Below, one piece after another: positions 53,537 through 61,664 of a stretch of 64,000 bases of DNA (position 1 is the first letter of the stretch; the number at the start of each line of letters is the position of its first letter). The DNA is from JALHMI01 sp964598535. Lineage in GTDB: Bacteria > Planctomycetota > Planctomycetia > Pirellulales > PALSA-1355. Below the pieces are notes generated by a model. That model searched no databases and was not told where the DNA came from. It saw only the letters and a list, made by a program, of their open reading frames with translations. The stretch covers positions 1-64,000 of the forward strand of contig CAZRCI010000026.1 of assembly GCA_964598535.1 (NCBI GenBank), written 5' to 3'. The position numbers were made by a program, and so were the translations under genes.

Positions 53537-55036
53537 ATGAAGCAAGGGAGACTAACGGGCGCGGGCATGCGGTGCGCCCTGTGGGTCGGAGCTTGGGCGG
53601 GGGTGGCGGCGCCCGCCGGGGCCGCGGATTTTGCCGGGCCGACTTTGATTCCGGCGGGAATCAATGAGATCACGGCTTCGCAGCCGGACGATACGCCCGC
53701 GGCGGATCCCCACGCCAGCGAAACCGTGGCCAGCGAACAAATTCGCGAAGCACGGCGACTATTGATCGACCTGCCCGGCGGCGATCCGTTGTCGGCGGCG
53801 GCCAACGAGCTATTGCTGTTTGGCAGCCTAGGCAGCGATGGTCCTCGGGCCGGCGAACTCGAACCAAAACGCCCGCGGAAGGATGACGTTCCGGCAATCG
53901 TGGTCAAATCCACGTTGCGCGCCACCGAGATCGATCCGGCCCAGGCGATCGAGCCAAAGCAGACCGTGGCGTCGGATTCCGCGCCCGTCGAGGAGCCTGC
54001 CGGGCAGCTCTCGCCCGAGATGCTCAAGCTGTGCGAAAAGGTCCGCACCGTGCTCGCGCGCAACTATCCACGCCATCAAAGCGCCCGGCTCAATACGCCG
54101 TGGGAAGTGATGCACGCGATCATCGCCTATGGCGTCGATACCCAGATCTATCGCGACGGTTTGGGAAGCGAAAAGGTCAACGCCATTGGCTATATGTGCT
54201 ACAACTATCCGTGTCGCGATCAGCGCATGTTGCTCATCAATCGCGGCAAGATCGACGCCAGCCGCGGCGTCGGTGTCCAAGGCCACGGCGGCCAGTTCCT
54301 GGCGATCCTCGCGCAGTCGCACGTCAGCCGCGATTATCCCATGCGGGTCGAAGGGCGGCAGTTCACGCTGCAAGACCTGATCAACCGCGAGATGGAAACC
54401 TGCGTCGCGGGCGAAGAGCTCACGTTCAAGCTGATTGCCTTGTCCCACTATCTCGATCCTGACGCCACCTGGACCACCCCGGACGGGCAGCGCTGGTCGA
54501 TCGAACGGCTTGTCCGCGAAGAGCTCAAAGCGCCGATTCGCGGCGCGGCCTGCGGCGGCACCCATCGCCTGATGGGTTACGCTTATGCCGTGAAGAAACG
54601 CGCCCAGAAGGGCAAGGAAATCACCGGCGACTTCAAGCGGGCACAGATCTTCCTCCGCGACTACCATCGCTATACGTTCGGCTTGCAAAATCCCGACGGC
54701 AGTTTCAGCACCGCGTGGTTCGAACGTCGGGCGAACGATCCCAGCATCGACCGCCGGATCAAGACCAGCGGCCACATCCTGGAGTGGATTTCCTACTCGC
54801 TCTCGGACGAAGAACTCCAGGATCCCCGGATGATCAAAGCCGTCGATTACCTGGCAACGTTGATGCTCGCCAACGACCGGCGCACTTGGGAAATCGGCCC
54901 CCTGGGGCATGCCTTGCACGCCCTGTTGCTCTACGAGCAGCGCGTGTTCAAAGATGTCGTTCCCTTGCCATCGACGCCGCTCGTCGAAGAGTCGTCGGCC
55001 CGGTGGCTCGAAGCCCGACGGTCGACCGCCGATTAG
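53537..55036 (+). CDS. Secreted helical protein of unknown function (planctomycete-type)
   Basis: The 499-residue protein has a signal peptide (to APAGAADF). A disordered linker spans about 45-160. A folded region (about 165-490) is rich in tryptophan and histidine, with WEVMHAIIAYG, QGHGGQFLAILAQS, MRVEGRQFTLQDLI and a GGTHRLMGYAYAV block. The layout resembles an alpha-alpha toroid such as those in terpene cyclase or prenyltransferase relatives, though no DxDD motif is visible. ATG 53537 follows a GGGGGAA stretch. The function is unknown. Confidence 0.75.
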   Translation: MKQGRLTGAGMRCALWVGAWAGVAAPAGAADFAGPTLIPAGINEITASQPDDTPAADPHASETVASEQIREARRLLIDLPGGDPLSAAANELLLFGSLGSDGPRAGELEPKRPRKDDVPAIVVKSTLRATEIDPAQAIEPKQTVASDSAPVEEPAGQLSPEMLKLCEKVRTVLARNYPRHQSARLNTPWEVMHAIIAYGVDTQIYRDGLGSEKVNAIGYMCYNYPCRDQRMLLINRGKIDASRGVGVQGHGGQFLAILAQSHVSRDYPMRVEGRQFTLQDLINREMETCVAGEELTFKLIALSHYLDPDATWTTPDGQRWSIERLVREELKAPIRGAACGGTHRLMGYAYAVKKRAQKGKEITGDFKRAQIFLRDYHRYTFGLQNPDGSFSTAWFERRANDPSIDRRIKTSGHILEWISYSLSDEELQDPRMIKAVDYLATLMLANDRRTWEIGPLGHALHALLLYEQRVFKDVVPLPSTPLVEESSARWLEARRSTAD

Positions 55037-55065
55037 TTTTCCGCGTCCAGGACGCGATCCTCCTC

Positions 55066-55100
55066 GCGACCCAGGTCCGAGTTTTTCGGGCCTGGGTCGC
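55066..55100 (+). terminator. 10-bp perfect hairpin after the 53537-55036 gene
   Basis: GCGACCCAGG and CCTGGGTCGC pair perfectly around a 15-base loop, about 30 bases after the stop. No long U-run follows. Confidence 0.6.
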
Positions 55101-55282
55101 GTTCGTTGACGGTCCGGCCTCGGATCGCGTTGCCGGTGACCAGCCGCAAGTGTGTGGCATCCAACTGCTTGCCGTTGCTGATCGAGGTAAAAAGTTCTAC
55201 GATTGGTTGCCGTGCCGTGGCCAGTTTGCCCTCCTCCCCTGCTCTGCCGGCCTCCTCGGGGGCGAGTCGTTGTTGTTTGTCG

Positions 55283-56224
55283 GTGACGCAACCTGTGAAG
55301 ACATTTCACTTTACGGACCAATTTGAGACGGTTTTCGACGCCGCGGCCCGGCTTTCGAAGTCGGCTAGCGCCGATGCCATTTTGGTGCTGCTCGAAGGGC
55401 CAACCGAGTGGGATCGTCTCAAAGAGCATGCCGCCGGCGAAAAAGTGCTGATTGCCGCTGATTTCGCCCAGCAGATCGAAGGCGCCGGCGACGCCGGGCT
55501 GGCGACGGTCGTCCTCAAAATGCCCGAGGCGCCGGTCTATGAGAAGCTGACGCAGGCCATTCTCGAAGCCGTGGCCGACGATATCCTCGCATCGGGGGCG
55601 TTGGTCGTCGCGGTCTATAGCGGCTTCGAAGGCGGCGTCGCCGATTCGATCAGCCTGATCCATCTCGGTGAGCATCTGGGGCAGCTCACCTCGCGCGACC
55701 TGCGGCAGCTCGAAACTCGCGTGCCTCTCGACACGCTGAAAATCGTTGTCGATATGGCCGTCGAAATCGGGCGCGAGGGACGCGAAGGTAAGCCCGTGGG
55801 CGCGCTGTTTGTCGTAGGTGACTCGCGCAAGGTATTGGCCAGCAGCCATCCCGTCGGTTTCGACCCGGTGCGCGGATACAGCCGCGATGAGCGTAACCTG
55901 GACGATCCTCGCGTGCGCGAGGGCGTGAAGGAAGTTTCGCAACTCGACGGCGCGATCATCGTCTCGGCCGAAGGCATTGTCGAAGCTTCGGCCCGATATA
56001 TCGATGCGCCGGCCGACAACATCACGCTGCCCAAAGGGCTCGGTGCCCGACATTGGGCCGCCGCCGCCATCAGCCGTAAGACAAATGCCGTGGCCGTGGC
56101 CATCAGCGAATCGAACGGCACGGTCCGCATCTTTCAGAACGGCGAGGTCACCTTGCGGATCGAACCCTTCCGCCGCCCGATGAAGTGGAAGGATTTCGAG
56201 TACGAACCGCCGCCCGCGGAGTGA
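55283..56224 (+). CDS. DacZ-like diadenylate cyclase (c-di-AMP synthase)
   Basis: The 313-residue protein has a C-terminal DisA_N/DAC domain (about 165-300). VGALFVVGD, the catalytic LDGAIIV (DGA at 222-224) and GLGARHW (255-258) are visible. The usual RHR is RHW here. The N-terminal half (about 25-150) has an alpha/beta look like a pyruvate kinase C-terminal domain, as in DacZ proteins. It should make cyclic di-AMP from ATP if the R-to-W change is tolerated. The start is uncertain: GTG 55283 is used and GTG 55295 is possible. Confidence 0.75.
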   Translation: MTQPVKTFHFTDQFETVFDAAARLSKSASADAILVLLEGPTEWDRLKEHAAGEKVLIAADFAQQIEGAGDAGLATVVLKMPEAPVYEKLTQAILEAVADDILASGALVVAVYSGFEGGVADSISLIHLGEHLGQLTSRDLRQLETRVPLDTLKIVVDMAVEIGREGREGKPVGALFVVGDSRKVLASSHPVGFDPVRGYSRDERNLDDPRVREGVKEVSQLDGAIIVSAEGIVEASARYIDAPADNITLPKGLGARHWAAAAISRKTNAVAVAISESNGTVRIFQNGEVTLRIEPFRRPMKWKDFEYEPPPAE

Positions 56225-56259
56225 AACACGCCCGCTGCTGAACGCGCCCGGCAATCGGG

Positions 56260-56925
56260 TCACCGGCGGCTTGCGTTCCGGCAGAGCGTCTCTTCGACCA
56301 GCTTTCGTGGCGCGCCGATGTCCACGATGTGTAGCTTGCCCACATAAGACGCCGCGTTTGCCAGCAGCAGCCCCGGCTTGGCCGCCACGAACGTGCAGGT
56401 GTGCGCGGCGTGAATCGTGTGCCGGGCGGCGATTCCCGTTTCACAATCCAGACCGCTGGGAACGTCTACGGCCAAGATCGGTATACCGCTCCGGTTCATC
56501 GCGTCGATTGCCGGGGCGTAGGGCTCGCGAGGTTCGCCACGCGCGCCCGTGCCAAGAATCGCATCGACGATCCAGGCGGCGCCGGTGAGTGTCTCGGCGT
56601 CGTTCCACGGCGAGACCGGCACGCCGCTTTTTTCCAGAACACGGTAGTTCAGAGCCGCGTCGCCACGCAGGTTCGCGGGATCGTCCAACAGCGCCACTTG
56701 CACCTGGTATCCGCGCAGGTCGAGGTGCCTTGCGATCACATAACCGTCGCCCCCGTTATTGCCGCGGCCACAGACGATCGCCACGCGGCCGGGAATTCCT
56801 AGCGCGCACAGCACGTCCGTCACTCCGCGGCCGGCGTTCTCCATAAGCATGACGCCCGTCATACCGTACTCTTCCACGGCGCGCCGATCCAACATGCGCG
56901 ATTGTTCCCGGCTGATGACGCTCAA
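56260..56925 (-). CDS. nnrE: NAD(P)H-hydrate epimerase
   Basis: The 221-residue protein (YjeF_N) repairs damaged NAD(P)H hydrates. It has the SREQSRMLDRRA start, MENAGRG, VCGRGNNGGDGYVIARHL and the DVPSGLD cation-binding motif. The TTG at 56925 follows GGGGGGA at 8 bases and puts the usual NnrE N-terminus at the start. A longer form starting at ATG 56994 would add 23 untypical residues. The fused kinase domain (NnrD) is absent here. Confidence 0.85.
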   Translation of the reverse strand: MSVISREQSRMLDRRAVEEYGMTGVMLMENAGRGVTDVLCALGIPGRVAIVCGRGNNGGDGYVIARHLDLRGYQVQVALLDDPANLRGDAALNYRVLEKSGVPVSPWNDAETLTGAAWIVDAILGTGARGEPREPYAPAIDAMNRSGIPILAVDVPSGLDCETGIAARHTIHAAHTCTFVAAKPGLLLANAASYVGKLHIVDIGAPRKLVEETLCRNASRR

Positions 56926-57030
56926 GCTTGTCCCCCCGAAGATCCCATGACGCTGAAAAGGTAAGCGACCCGCGTGGGACATTGTAACGCCCACGTGGCT
57001 TGGGTTGAGGATGATACGCGCGCGATGACT

Positions 57031-57190
57031 CTAGCTGGCTGCTGAAAAAGTCCGTCGTGAACTTTTTCAGCCTCTCGAAGCGCGGAGGTGAACTCCGCAC
57101 CGCTCTCAAAATAACGACTTACGTCGCTATTTTGAGAGCGTCTCCGTGCGATTTTTATCAGGCTGCGGAGTTTTTCCGCAGCCTGGCTAG
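57031..57190 (+). mobile_element. MITE-like element, copy 2 (160 bp)
   Basis: The element is bounded by CTAG on both sides (57031-57034 and 57187-57190). It begins GGCTGCTGAAAAAGTCC after CTAGCT and ends GGAGTTTTTCCGCAGCC before TGGCTAG, a 17-base terminal inverted repeat with two mismatches. It shares both ends with copy 1 and carries about 60 extra internal bases. The extra part contains a long hairpin (CGCTCTCAAAATAACGAC paired with its complement, loop TTAC) and a GCGGAGGTGAACTCCGC hairpin. No transposase is encoded. Confidence 0.8.
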
Positions 57191-57405
57191 GCCCCCGGCA
57201 CGGCGGGAACTTCAACCGCCGGCGTGTTGCTGGGCGCCTCGATCTGCGGCTGATACCTGGCCGGCGACGAGAAGGCCCAAATCGCCAGCGCGAGCACCAG
57301 CATGGCGAAAGCGATGATGCCCCACGCCAGGTTCGCCTCCCAAAGCGCCTTGTAGTTAAACTGAGATTCAAAAGGATTTCGCGTCGATTGCTGCCGGGTG
57401 TTCAT
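57187..57405 (-). CDS. Small single-helix membrane protein
   Basis: The 72-residue protein has a polar N-terminus (MNTRQQSTRNPFESQFNYK), one membrane helix (about residues 27-46) and a Pro/Ala-rich tail. Its TAG stop lies in the terminal CTAG of the MITE-like copy, so the insertion probably set the present C-terminus. I do not recognise a family. It is read leftward and the nearest upstream gene is on the opposite strand. Confidence 0.7.
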   Translation of the reverse strand: MNTRQQSTRNPFESQFNYKALWEANLAWGIIAFAMLVLALAIWAFSSPARYQPQIEAPSNTPAVEVPAVPGA

Positions 57406-57442
57406 GGTTGCACCTCGTTCGATTCGTCACGATCGTACCCAG

Positions 57443-57466
57443 GATAAGAAAACTGATAAGAAAACG
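57443..57466. repeat. 12-bp tandem pair
   Basis: GATAAGAAAACT (57443-57454) is followed directly by GATAAGAAAACG (57455-57466), one mismatch. Confidence 0.8.
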
Positions 57467-57533
57467 AAGGTTGTCCGCGACCGTGCGAGCAACCACCCCT
57501 ACTCGCTTGTGGTGCAAACGCGGTGCCAGCGAC

Positions 57534-57593
57534 TTCTTGCTGAGCGGGTGTTCTCGGCTGTAGCGATCCTACCGGGTGGCGCTTCAGCAAGAA
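57534..57593. other. Long imperfect inverted repeat followed by a T-run
   Basis: TTCTTGCTGAGCG and CGCTTCAGCAAGAA pair over 13 bases with one bulge, around a 33-base loop. CCGTTTTTCTGG follows on the plus strand. It has the shape of a terminator, but no plus-strand gene precedes it, which leaves a small non-coding RNA as an alternative. Confidence 0.35.
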
Positions 57594-57821
57594 CCGTTTT
57601 TCTGGCAATTTCGGCTTACCTATAGGAGAAATCCCCAACCGGCGAGCGATTTTCCGACAAGCGGTTCTTTCCGCAGCGCCGATGCCAGCTTAACGGGGCT
57701 GGCGATGTTTTCGGCAGCCTAATGAGCAGAGGTGCGTCCCACGCGGTCGAGTGGCTGCCAGGGCGCTCCTGCTCCGCATGGCACTCTGTATGTGTACGTT
57801 CTGCGAGGAGAGAACTGACCG

Positions 57822-58115
57822 ATGGTTCGCATCTGCCTGTTCGTTTTGCTCTTGGTTTCGCAATTCGCCGTGGCGTCTTTCGCAGTGGCTCGGAATCCCC
57901 CGAATCTGTCGCGCGAACAGATTCGCTCGATGCACATCCTGGACCGTCCGTCACGGCCAGGGCACTTCTACGGCAACGCGGTTCGCCGCCGGTATCAACG
58001 TGGCGTCGAACGGGGAGCGGTTCCGTCCAATTCGGCCATGATCTGGCAAAACCAGGGGCCCGGCATTCACGACGGCCAGAGCTACCCGCTCGGCGAAGTA
58101 ATCATCAGCGAGTAA
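57822..58115 (+). CDS. Small secreted protein of unknown function
   Basis: The 97-residue protein has a clear signal peptide (VRICLFVLLLVSQFAVASFA, cleavage near residue 23). The mature part is basic and polar (MHILDRPSRPGHFYGNAVRR). ATG 57822 follows GAGGAGAG. It is followed by a strong bidirectional terminator shared with the convergent gene. Confidence 0.8.
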   Translation: MVRICLFVLLLVSQFAVASFAVARNPPNLSREQIRSMHILDRPSRPGHFYGNAVRRRYQRGVERGAVPSNSAMIWQNQGPGIHDGQSYPLGEVIISE

Positions 58116-58160
58116 CGCGCGCGTTAGCCGTTCGCGGCGACCGTTTAACACAAATAAAAA

Positions 58161-58197
58161 AAACCGCCAGCGAGCTATTTAGCCTCGCTGGCGGTTT
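58161..58197. terminator. Bidirectional intrinsic terminator, 14-bp perfect stem
   Basis: AAACCGCCAGCGAG and CTCGCTGGCGGTTT form a 14-bp perfect stem with a 9-base loop. An eight-A run on the left becomes the U-tract for the leftward gene. TGTGCTTTT follows on the right. It sits between convergent genes ending at 58115 and 58224. Confidence 0.92.
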
Positions 58198-58223
58198 GTG
58201 CTTTTCAGGGGGTCGGGCCGCGT

Positions 58224-59447
58224 TTAGTTTGGCGGCCAGAACCAGAAGGCGAAGGCCGCCGTGCCGAACCCTTGGAATGCCGCGGCTCTTAGGCTGAGCG
58301 GAATCGGCTCGAACATATAGGGGGCACAGTTACCAGGCCGGTAGTAACCCAGCGTGTACACGCATTCGTTGGGCGGACGCAGGCCCATCTTGTAGGGCAA
58401 CAGCGGCACGCTGACAAAGAAGTGGGCACCCGACATGAACGGTTGGATAATCGGATTCCACGAGTGGCCGTAGCGTTCGAGCTGCACGTCCTCGAAGTAC
58501 AGCGGCTTATGACACGTCCCCGCCGCCTTCCAAGTAAAGAGCGTGGGGGCAAAGTCGCGCCCCGCGAACTTCGGTGCGTCGAAGTCGCGTCCGATCAGAC
58601 AGTCGCACGGAAAGTCCGTGCCTTCCTGGCCTTCGATCAGCAACCCCACGGTGATCGTGGTAATGTCGCGGCGCTGCAACTCCTGAATCGCTCGCTGGCA
58701 TTCGTCACGCTGGTCGACGCATCCCGGACCGCCAGGATCGGTGCTCAGACCCTGGTCGAGTAACTGCTGCCGTTCGTCCGGCGTGAGTGTGGCCGGTTGC
58801 CGCGGCGGCGTGATCGGCTCGTCGCGGAACAGGTCGTCGACCGGTTGCGGCTGCGTTTCGATGGCGTCTCTGCCGGGCAGCCGCGGCGCCGGATCGTTGG
58901 GCATCGCCGGCGGCGCTCCCTCCAAAGGCGTCGGTGCTTCGTTCAGAGAATCGAGTGGATCCGGAAGCTCGTCGCGCGACACAGGGCCGGCCGGCGCGTC
59001 TTCAAATGGCGGCCGTTCGGGATCCTGATAATTGCTGACCTGCATCACCGAGTCGCGCAGGCGAGAGCGGGTGTGCGTCGAGGAAAAGCGGTTCGCCGTG
59101 GTCCGTTGTGTCGCCAGTTTGGCCGGCGCGGCGTTTTCGATCGCTGCGGGCGCGGCCGGCCGTTTTTCGGCAATCGCGCTCGCGGGCTTGACCGGTATCG
59201 ATTTGCTGCCGCGCGCACGCCATTGAAGCGCGTCGGCAGAGACCACTGCGGTTGTTGCGCCGCTGGCCACCGGCCGGAATGCTTCCTCGCGAGCCCACGC
59301 GAGTTGCGGCCCGGCGAGTTGCGCGGCAACGAGCGCGGCCAGGCAGGCCGCTTGGCCCATGTGGCGCGCGCGACGCTTCGGCCAACTAAGAATCGTCGCC
59401 CGAAGCCGTGCTGTAATTGGACGCTTCCTGCGTAATCGCGATGTCAT
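58224..59447 (-). CDS. Exported protein of unknown function, Pro-rich linker plus C-terminal domain
   Basis: The 407-residue protein has a basic N-terminus (RLRRKRPITARLRATI) before a hydrophobic signal segment. A disordered Pro/Asp/Ala-rich linker spans about 60-200. A C-terminal domain rich in Cys, Trp and Tyr follows (CVDQRDECQ, FPCDCLIGRDFD, GTCHKPLYFEDVQLERYGHSW). ATG 59447 follows GGGAGAG at 8 bases and gives the signal its positive charge. It overlaps the guaB end by 62 bases. A shorter ATG at 59360 avoids the overlap. Probably a cell-surface or outer-membrane protein. Confidence 0.75.
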   Translation of the reverse strand: MTSRLRRKRPITARLRATILSWPKRRARHMGQAACLAALVAAQLAGPQLAWAREEAFRPVASGATTAVVSADALQWRARGSKSIPVKPASAIAEKRPAAPAAIENAAPAKLATQRTTANRFSSTHTRSRLRDSVMQVSNYQDPERPPFEDAPAGPVSRDELPDPLDSLNEAPTPLEGAPPAMPNDPAPRLPGRDAIETQPQPVDDLFRDEPITPPRQPATLTPDERQQLLDQGLSTDPGGPGCVDQRDECQRAIQELQRRDITTITVGLLIEGQEGTDFPCDCLIGRDFDAPKFAGRDFAPTLFTWKAAGTCHKPLYFEDVQLERYGHSWNPIIQPFMSGAHFFVSVPLLPYKMGLRPPNECVYTLGYYRPGNCAPYMFEPIPLSLRAAAFQGFGTAAFAFWFWPPN

Positions 59448-60861
59448 GCGGATGACTCTCCCGTACTCCAGCCGTGGAGATTTTGATAAACCGAGTTTTC
59501 GTGCGCAGTTCGTCGATGGTCTGTGTGCCGCAATAGCCCATTCCGGCCCGCAACCCACCCACAAGTTGATAAACGAAACTGCTCAAAGCTCCTTTGAACG
59601 GTACCCGGCCCTCGACCCCTTCGGGCACGAGCTTACCGGGCCTGCGTTCGGCGCCGCGTTGGCGGTAGCGTTCGCTGGAGCCTTGCATCATGGCGCCCAG
59701 CGAACCCATCCCGCGATAAACCTTGAAGCTGCGCCCTTGATACAAAATCAACTCGCCGGGGCTTTCACTCAATCCGGCGAACAATCCGCCGATCATCACC
59801 ACATGCGCTCCGGCCGCCAGGGCCTTGGTCACGTCGCCCGAATAGCGGATGCCGCCATCGGCAATGATCGGAATGTTCTCTTTCATCGCGACTTGGGCCG
59901 CTTCGTAAATCGCCGTGATCTGCGGTACGCCCACGCCCGAGATGACGCGCGTCGTGCAGATCGATCCGGGCCCGATGCCCACCTTCACGGCGTCGGCGCC
60001 CGCCTCGATCAGGTCGCGGCATCCGTCGGCCGTGGCCACGTTGCCCGCGACCACGTCGATCTTCCACTGACGCTTCAAATTCTTGACCGTCTCGATCACG
60101 TTATTCGAATGTCCGTGGGCACTGTCCACGACGAGCAGGTCGACGTCCTTCGCTAGCAAGCTTTCGACCCGGTCGTAGTCGTGTACCCCGACGGCGGCTC
60201 CGACCCGCAAGCGGCCTTTCCCATCTTTACAGGCGTTCGGAAACCGCTTCATCATGTCGATGTCTTTGATCGTGATGAGGCCGGTCAGTGTGTAATCTTC
60301 GTCAACCAGCAAAAGTTTCTCGACCTTTTTTGCCATCAAAATCTTCTCAGCTTCCTCAAGCGTCACGGTTCCCGTAGCCGTTACCAACGGCTCGCGGGTC
60401 ATGACTTCCGAGATCGGTAGTTCCGAGGTCTCGAGGAAACGCAGATCGCGGCGGGTCAGAATCCCCACCAGACGCCCGGTCGAAGTCGTGATCGGCACGC
60501 CGGACACGTTGTGCTGGTCCATCACCTCGCGGGCGCGAGCAACGCTGGCATCCGGTGGTAGCGTTACCGGATCGGTAATGATGCCGTTGGCGCTCCGCTT
60601 CACCTTGTCGACTTCTTCCGTCTGGTGGGCGATCGACATGTTCTTGTGAATGATGCCGATGCCACCCTCCTGGGCCAACGCGATCGCCATCTCGTGCTCG
60701 GTCACCGTGTCCATCGGCGAGCTGATCAGCGGAATGTTCAGCCGAATGCTACGCGTCAGATAAGTCGATACGTCGACTTCCGAGGGCACCACGGCGCTAT
60801 AACGCGGTTCGAGCAGAACGTCGTCAAACGTGATGCCGGTCGAGCCAAATTTGTCTTGCAT
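59386..60861 (-). CDS. guaB: IMP dehydrogenase
   Basis: The 491-residue enzyme oxidises IMP to XMP, the committed step of GMP synthesis. The catalytic loop GIGPGSICTTR and NIPIIADGGIRYSGD are intact, and two CBS domains are inserted at about residues 95-215. The N-terminal MQDKFGSTGITFDDVLLEP start is typical. ATG 60861 was chosen over a frame extending 23 codons upstream. The downstream gene starts inside the last 60 bases, suggesting co-transcription. Confidence 0.96.
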   Translation of the reverse strand: MQDKFGSTGITFDDVLLEPRYSAVVPSEVDVSTYLTRSIRLNIPLISSPMDTVTEHEMAIALAQEGGIGIIHKNMSIAHQTEEVDKVKRSANGIITDPVTLPPDASVARAREVMDQHNVSGVPITTSTGRLVGILTRRDLRFLETSELPISEVMTREPLVTATGTVTLEEAEKILMAKKVEKLLLVDEDYTLTGLITIKDIDMMKRFPNACKDGKGRLRVGAAVGVHDYDRVESLLAKDVDLLVVDSAHGHSNNVIETVKNLKRQWKIDVVAGNVATADGCRDLIEAGADAVKVGIGPGSICTTRVISGVGVPQITAIYEAAQVAMKENIPIIADGGIRYSGDVTKALAAGAHVVMIGGLFAGLSESPGELILYQGRSFKVYRGMGSLGAMMQGSSERYRQRGAERRPGKLVPEGVEGRVPFKGALSSFVYQLVGGLRAGMGYCGTQTIDELRTKTRFIKISTAGVRESHPHDIAITQEASNYSTASGDDS

Positions 60862-61042
60862 GATAGGGGGACGCTCCCTCGGGCCGCGGCGAGAATCACG
60901 AATTATGCAGCCATTCGCCGCGATTGGCAATCGTCCGCTTCGTTGCTGATGCCCCGCCGCCGCGACTCCCCGGGGCTAAACTCCGCGTTGGCGGCCCGTT
61001 AAAATAATGGTTTTCCAAGTCTCGCGAGAGAGATTGCCTGTC

Positions 61043-61597
61043 ATGCCCACACGCTGTGCTTGGGCCAATCGAGACCCTCTGGAGCAAGCCTACCACGACA
61101 CGGAGTGGGGCACGCCCGAACGCGACAGCCGCGCGCTCTGGGAGAAGCTCATGCTCGATGGATTTCAGGCCGGCTTGTCCTGGCTCACCATCCTCAAGAA
61201 GCGGGAAGCATTCCGAACGGCGTTTCAAGCGTTCGATCCCGAACGCGTCGCCCGCTTCACCGAAAAGGACATCCAGCGGCTCTTGGCCAATCCGGGAATC
61301 GTGCGGTCCCGGGCCAAGATCGAAGCCACGGTCGGCGGCGCGCGGGCCTACCTGAAGATGGTGGACGCGGGCGAAGACTTCTCCCAATTCGCCTGGGGCT
61401 TCACCGGCGGAAAGCCGCTGCGCAACACCTCGGGCGTGATTCCCGCCAAAACGCCGCTCTCCGAGGAAGTGTCCAAGACTCTCAAACAGCGAGGTTTCAA
61501 GTTCGTCGGCCCCACGATTGTTTATGCCTGGATGCAGGCCGTGGGAATTGTCGACGATCACACGCCCGACTGTTTTCGCTATGCGGGCAAAAGATAA
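61043..61597 (+). CDS. tag: DNA-3-methyladenine glycosylase I
   Basis: The 184-residue protein removes 3-methyladenine from DNA. It has the N-terminal zinc-binding CAWANRDPLEQAYHDTEWG, the LMLDGFQAGLSWLTILKKR helix-hairpin-helix region, and the C-terminal zinc ligands DDHTPDCFRY. The length is normal. It is divergent from guaB. ATG 61043 starts the canonical MPTRCAWA. Confidence 0.95.
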   Translation: MPTRCAWANRDPLEQAYHDTEWGTPERDSRALWEKLMLDGFQAGLSWLTILKKREAFRTAFQAFDPERVARFTEKDIQRLLANPGIVRSRAKIEATVGGARAYLKMVDAGEDFSQFAWGFTGGKPLRNTSGVIPAKTPLSEEVSKTLKQRGFKFVGPTIVYAWMQAVGIVDDHTPDCFRYAGKR

Positions 61598-61608
61598 CTG
61601 GGGGCGCT

Positions 61609-61664
61609 ATGGCGCCGGTACGCTCGCCGCGTCTTCATGGCGCCGGTACGCTCGCCGCGTCTTC
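61609..61664. repeat. 28-bp tandem duplication at a gene 3' end
   Basis: ATGGCGCCGGTACGCTCGCC plus GCGTCTTC occurs twice without mismatches (61609-61636 and 61637-61664). The duplicated part includes the stop codon and last nine codons of the leftward J-like gene. The unit length is not a multiple of three. Confidence 0.9.

Larger units (their letters stand above)
57406..57821. other. Divergent intergenic region with repeats (416 bp)
   Basis: The region lies between two divergent small genes. It holds a 12-bp tandem pair (57443-57466) and a long imperfect inverted repeat (57534-57593) followed by a T-run. No coding frame is seen. A short RNA or a regulatory structure is possible. Confidence 0.5.
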
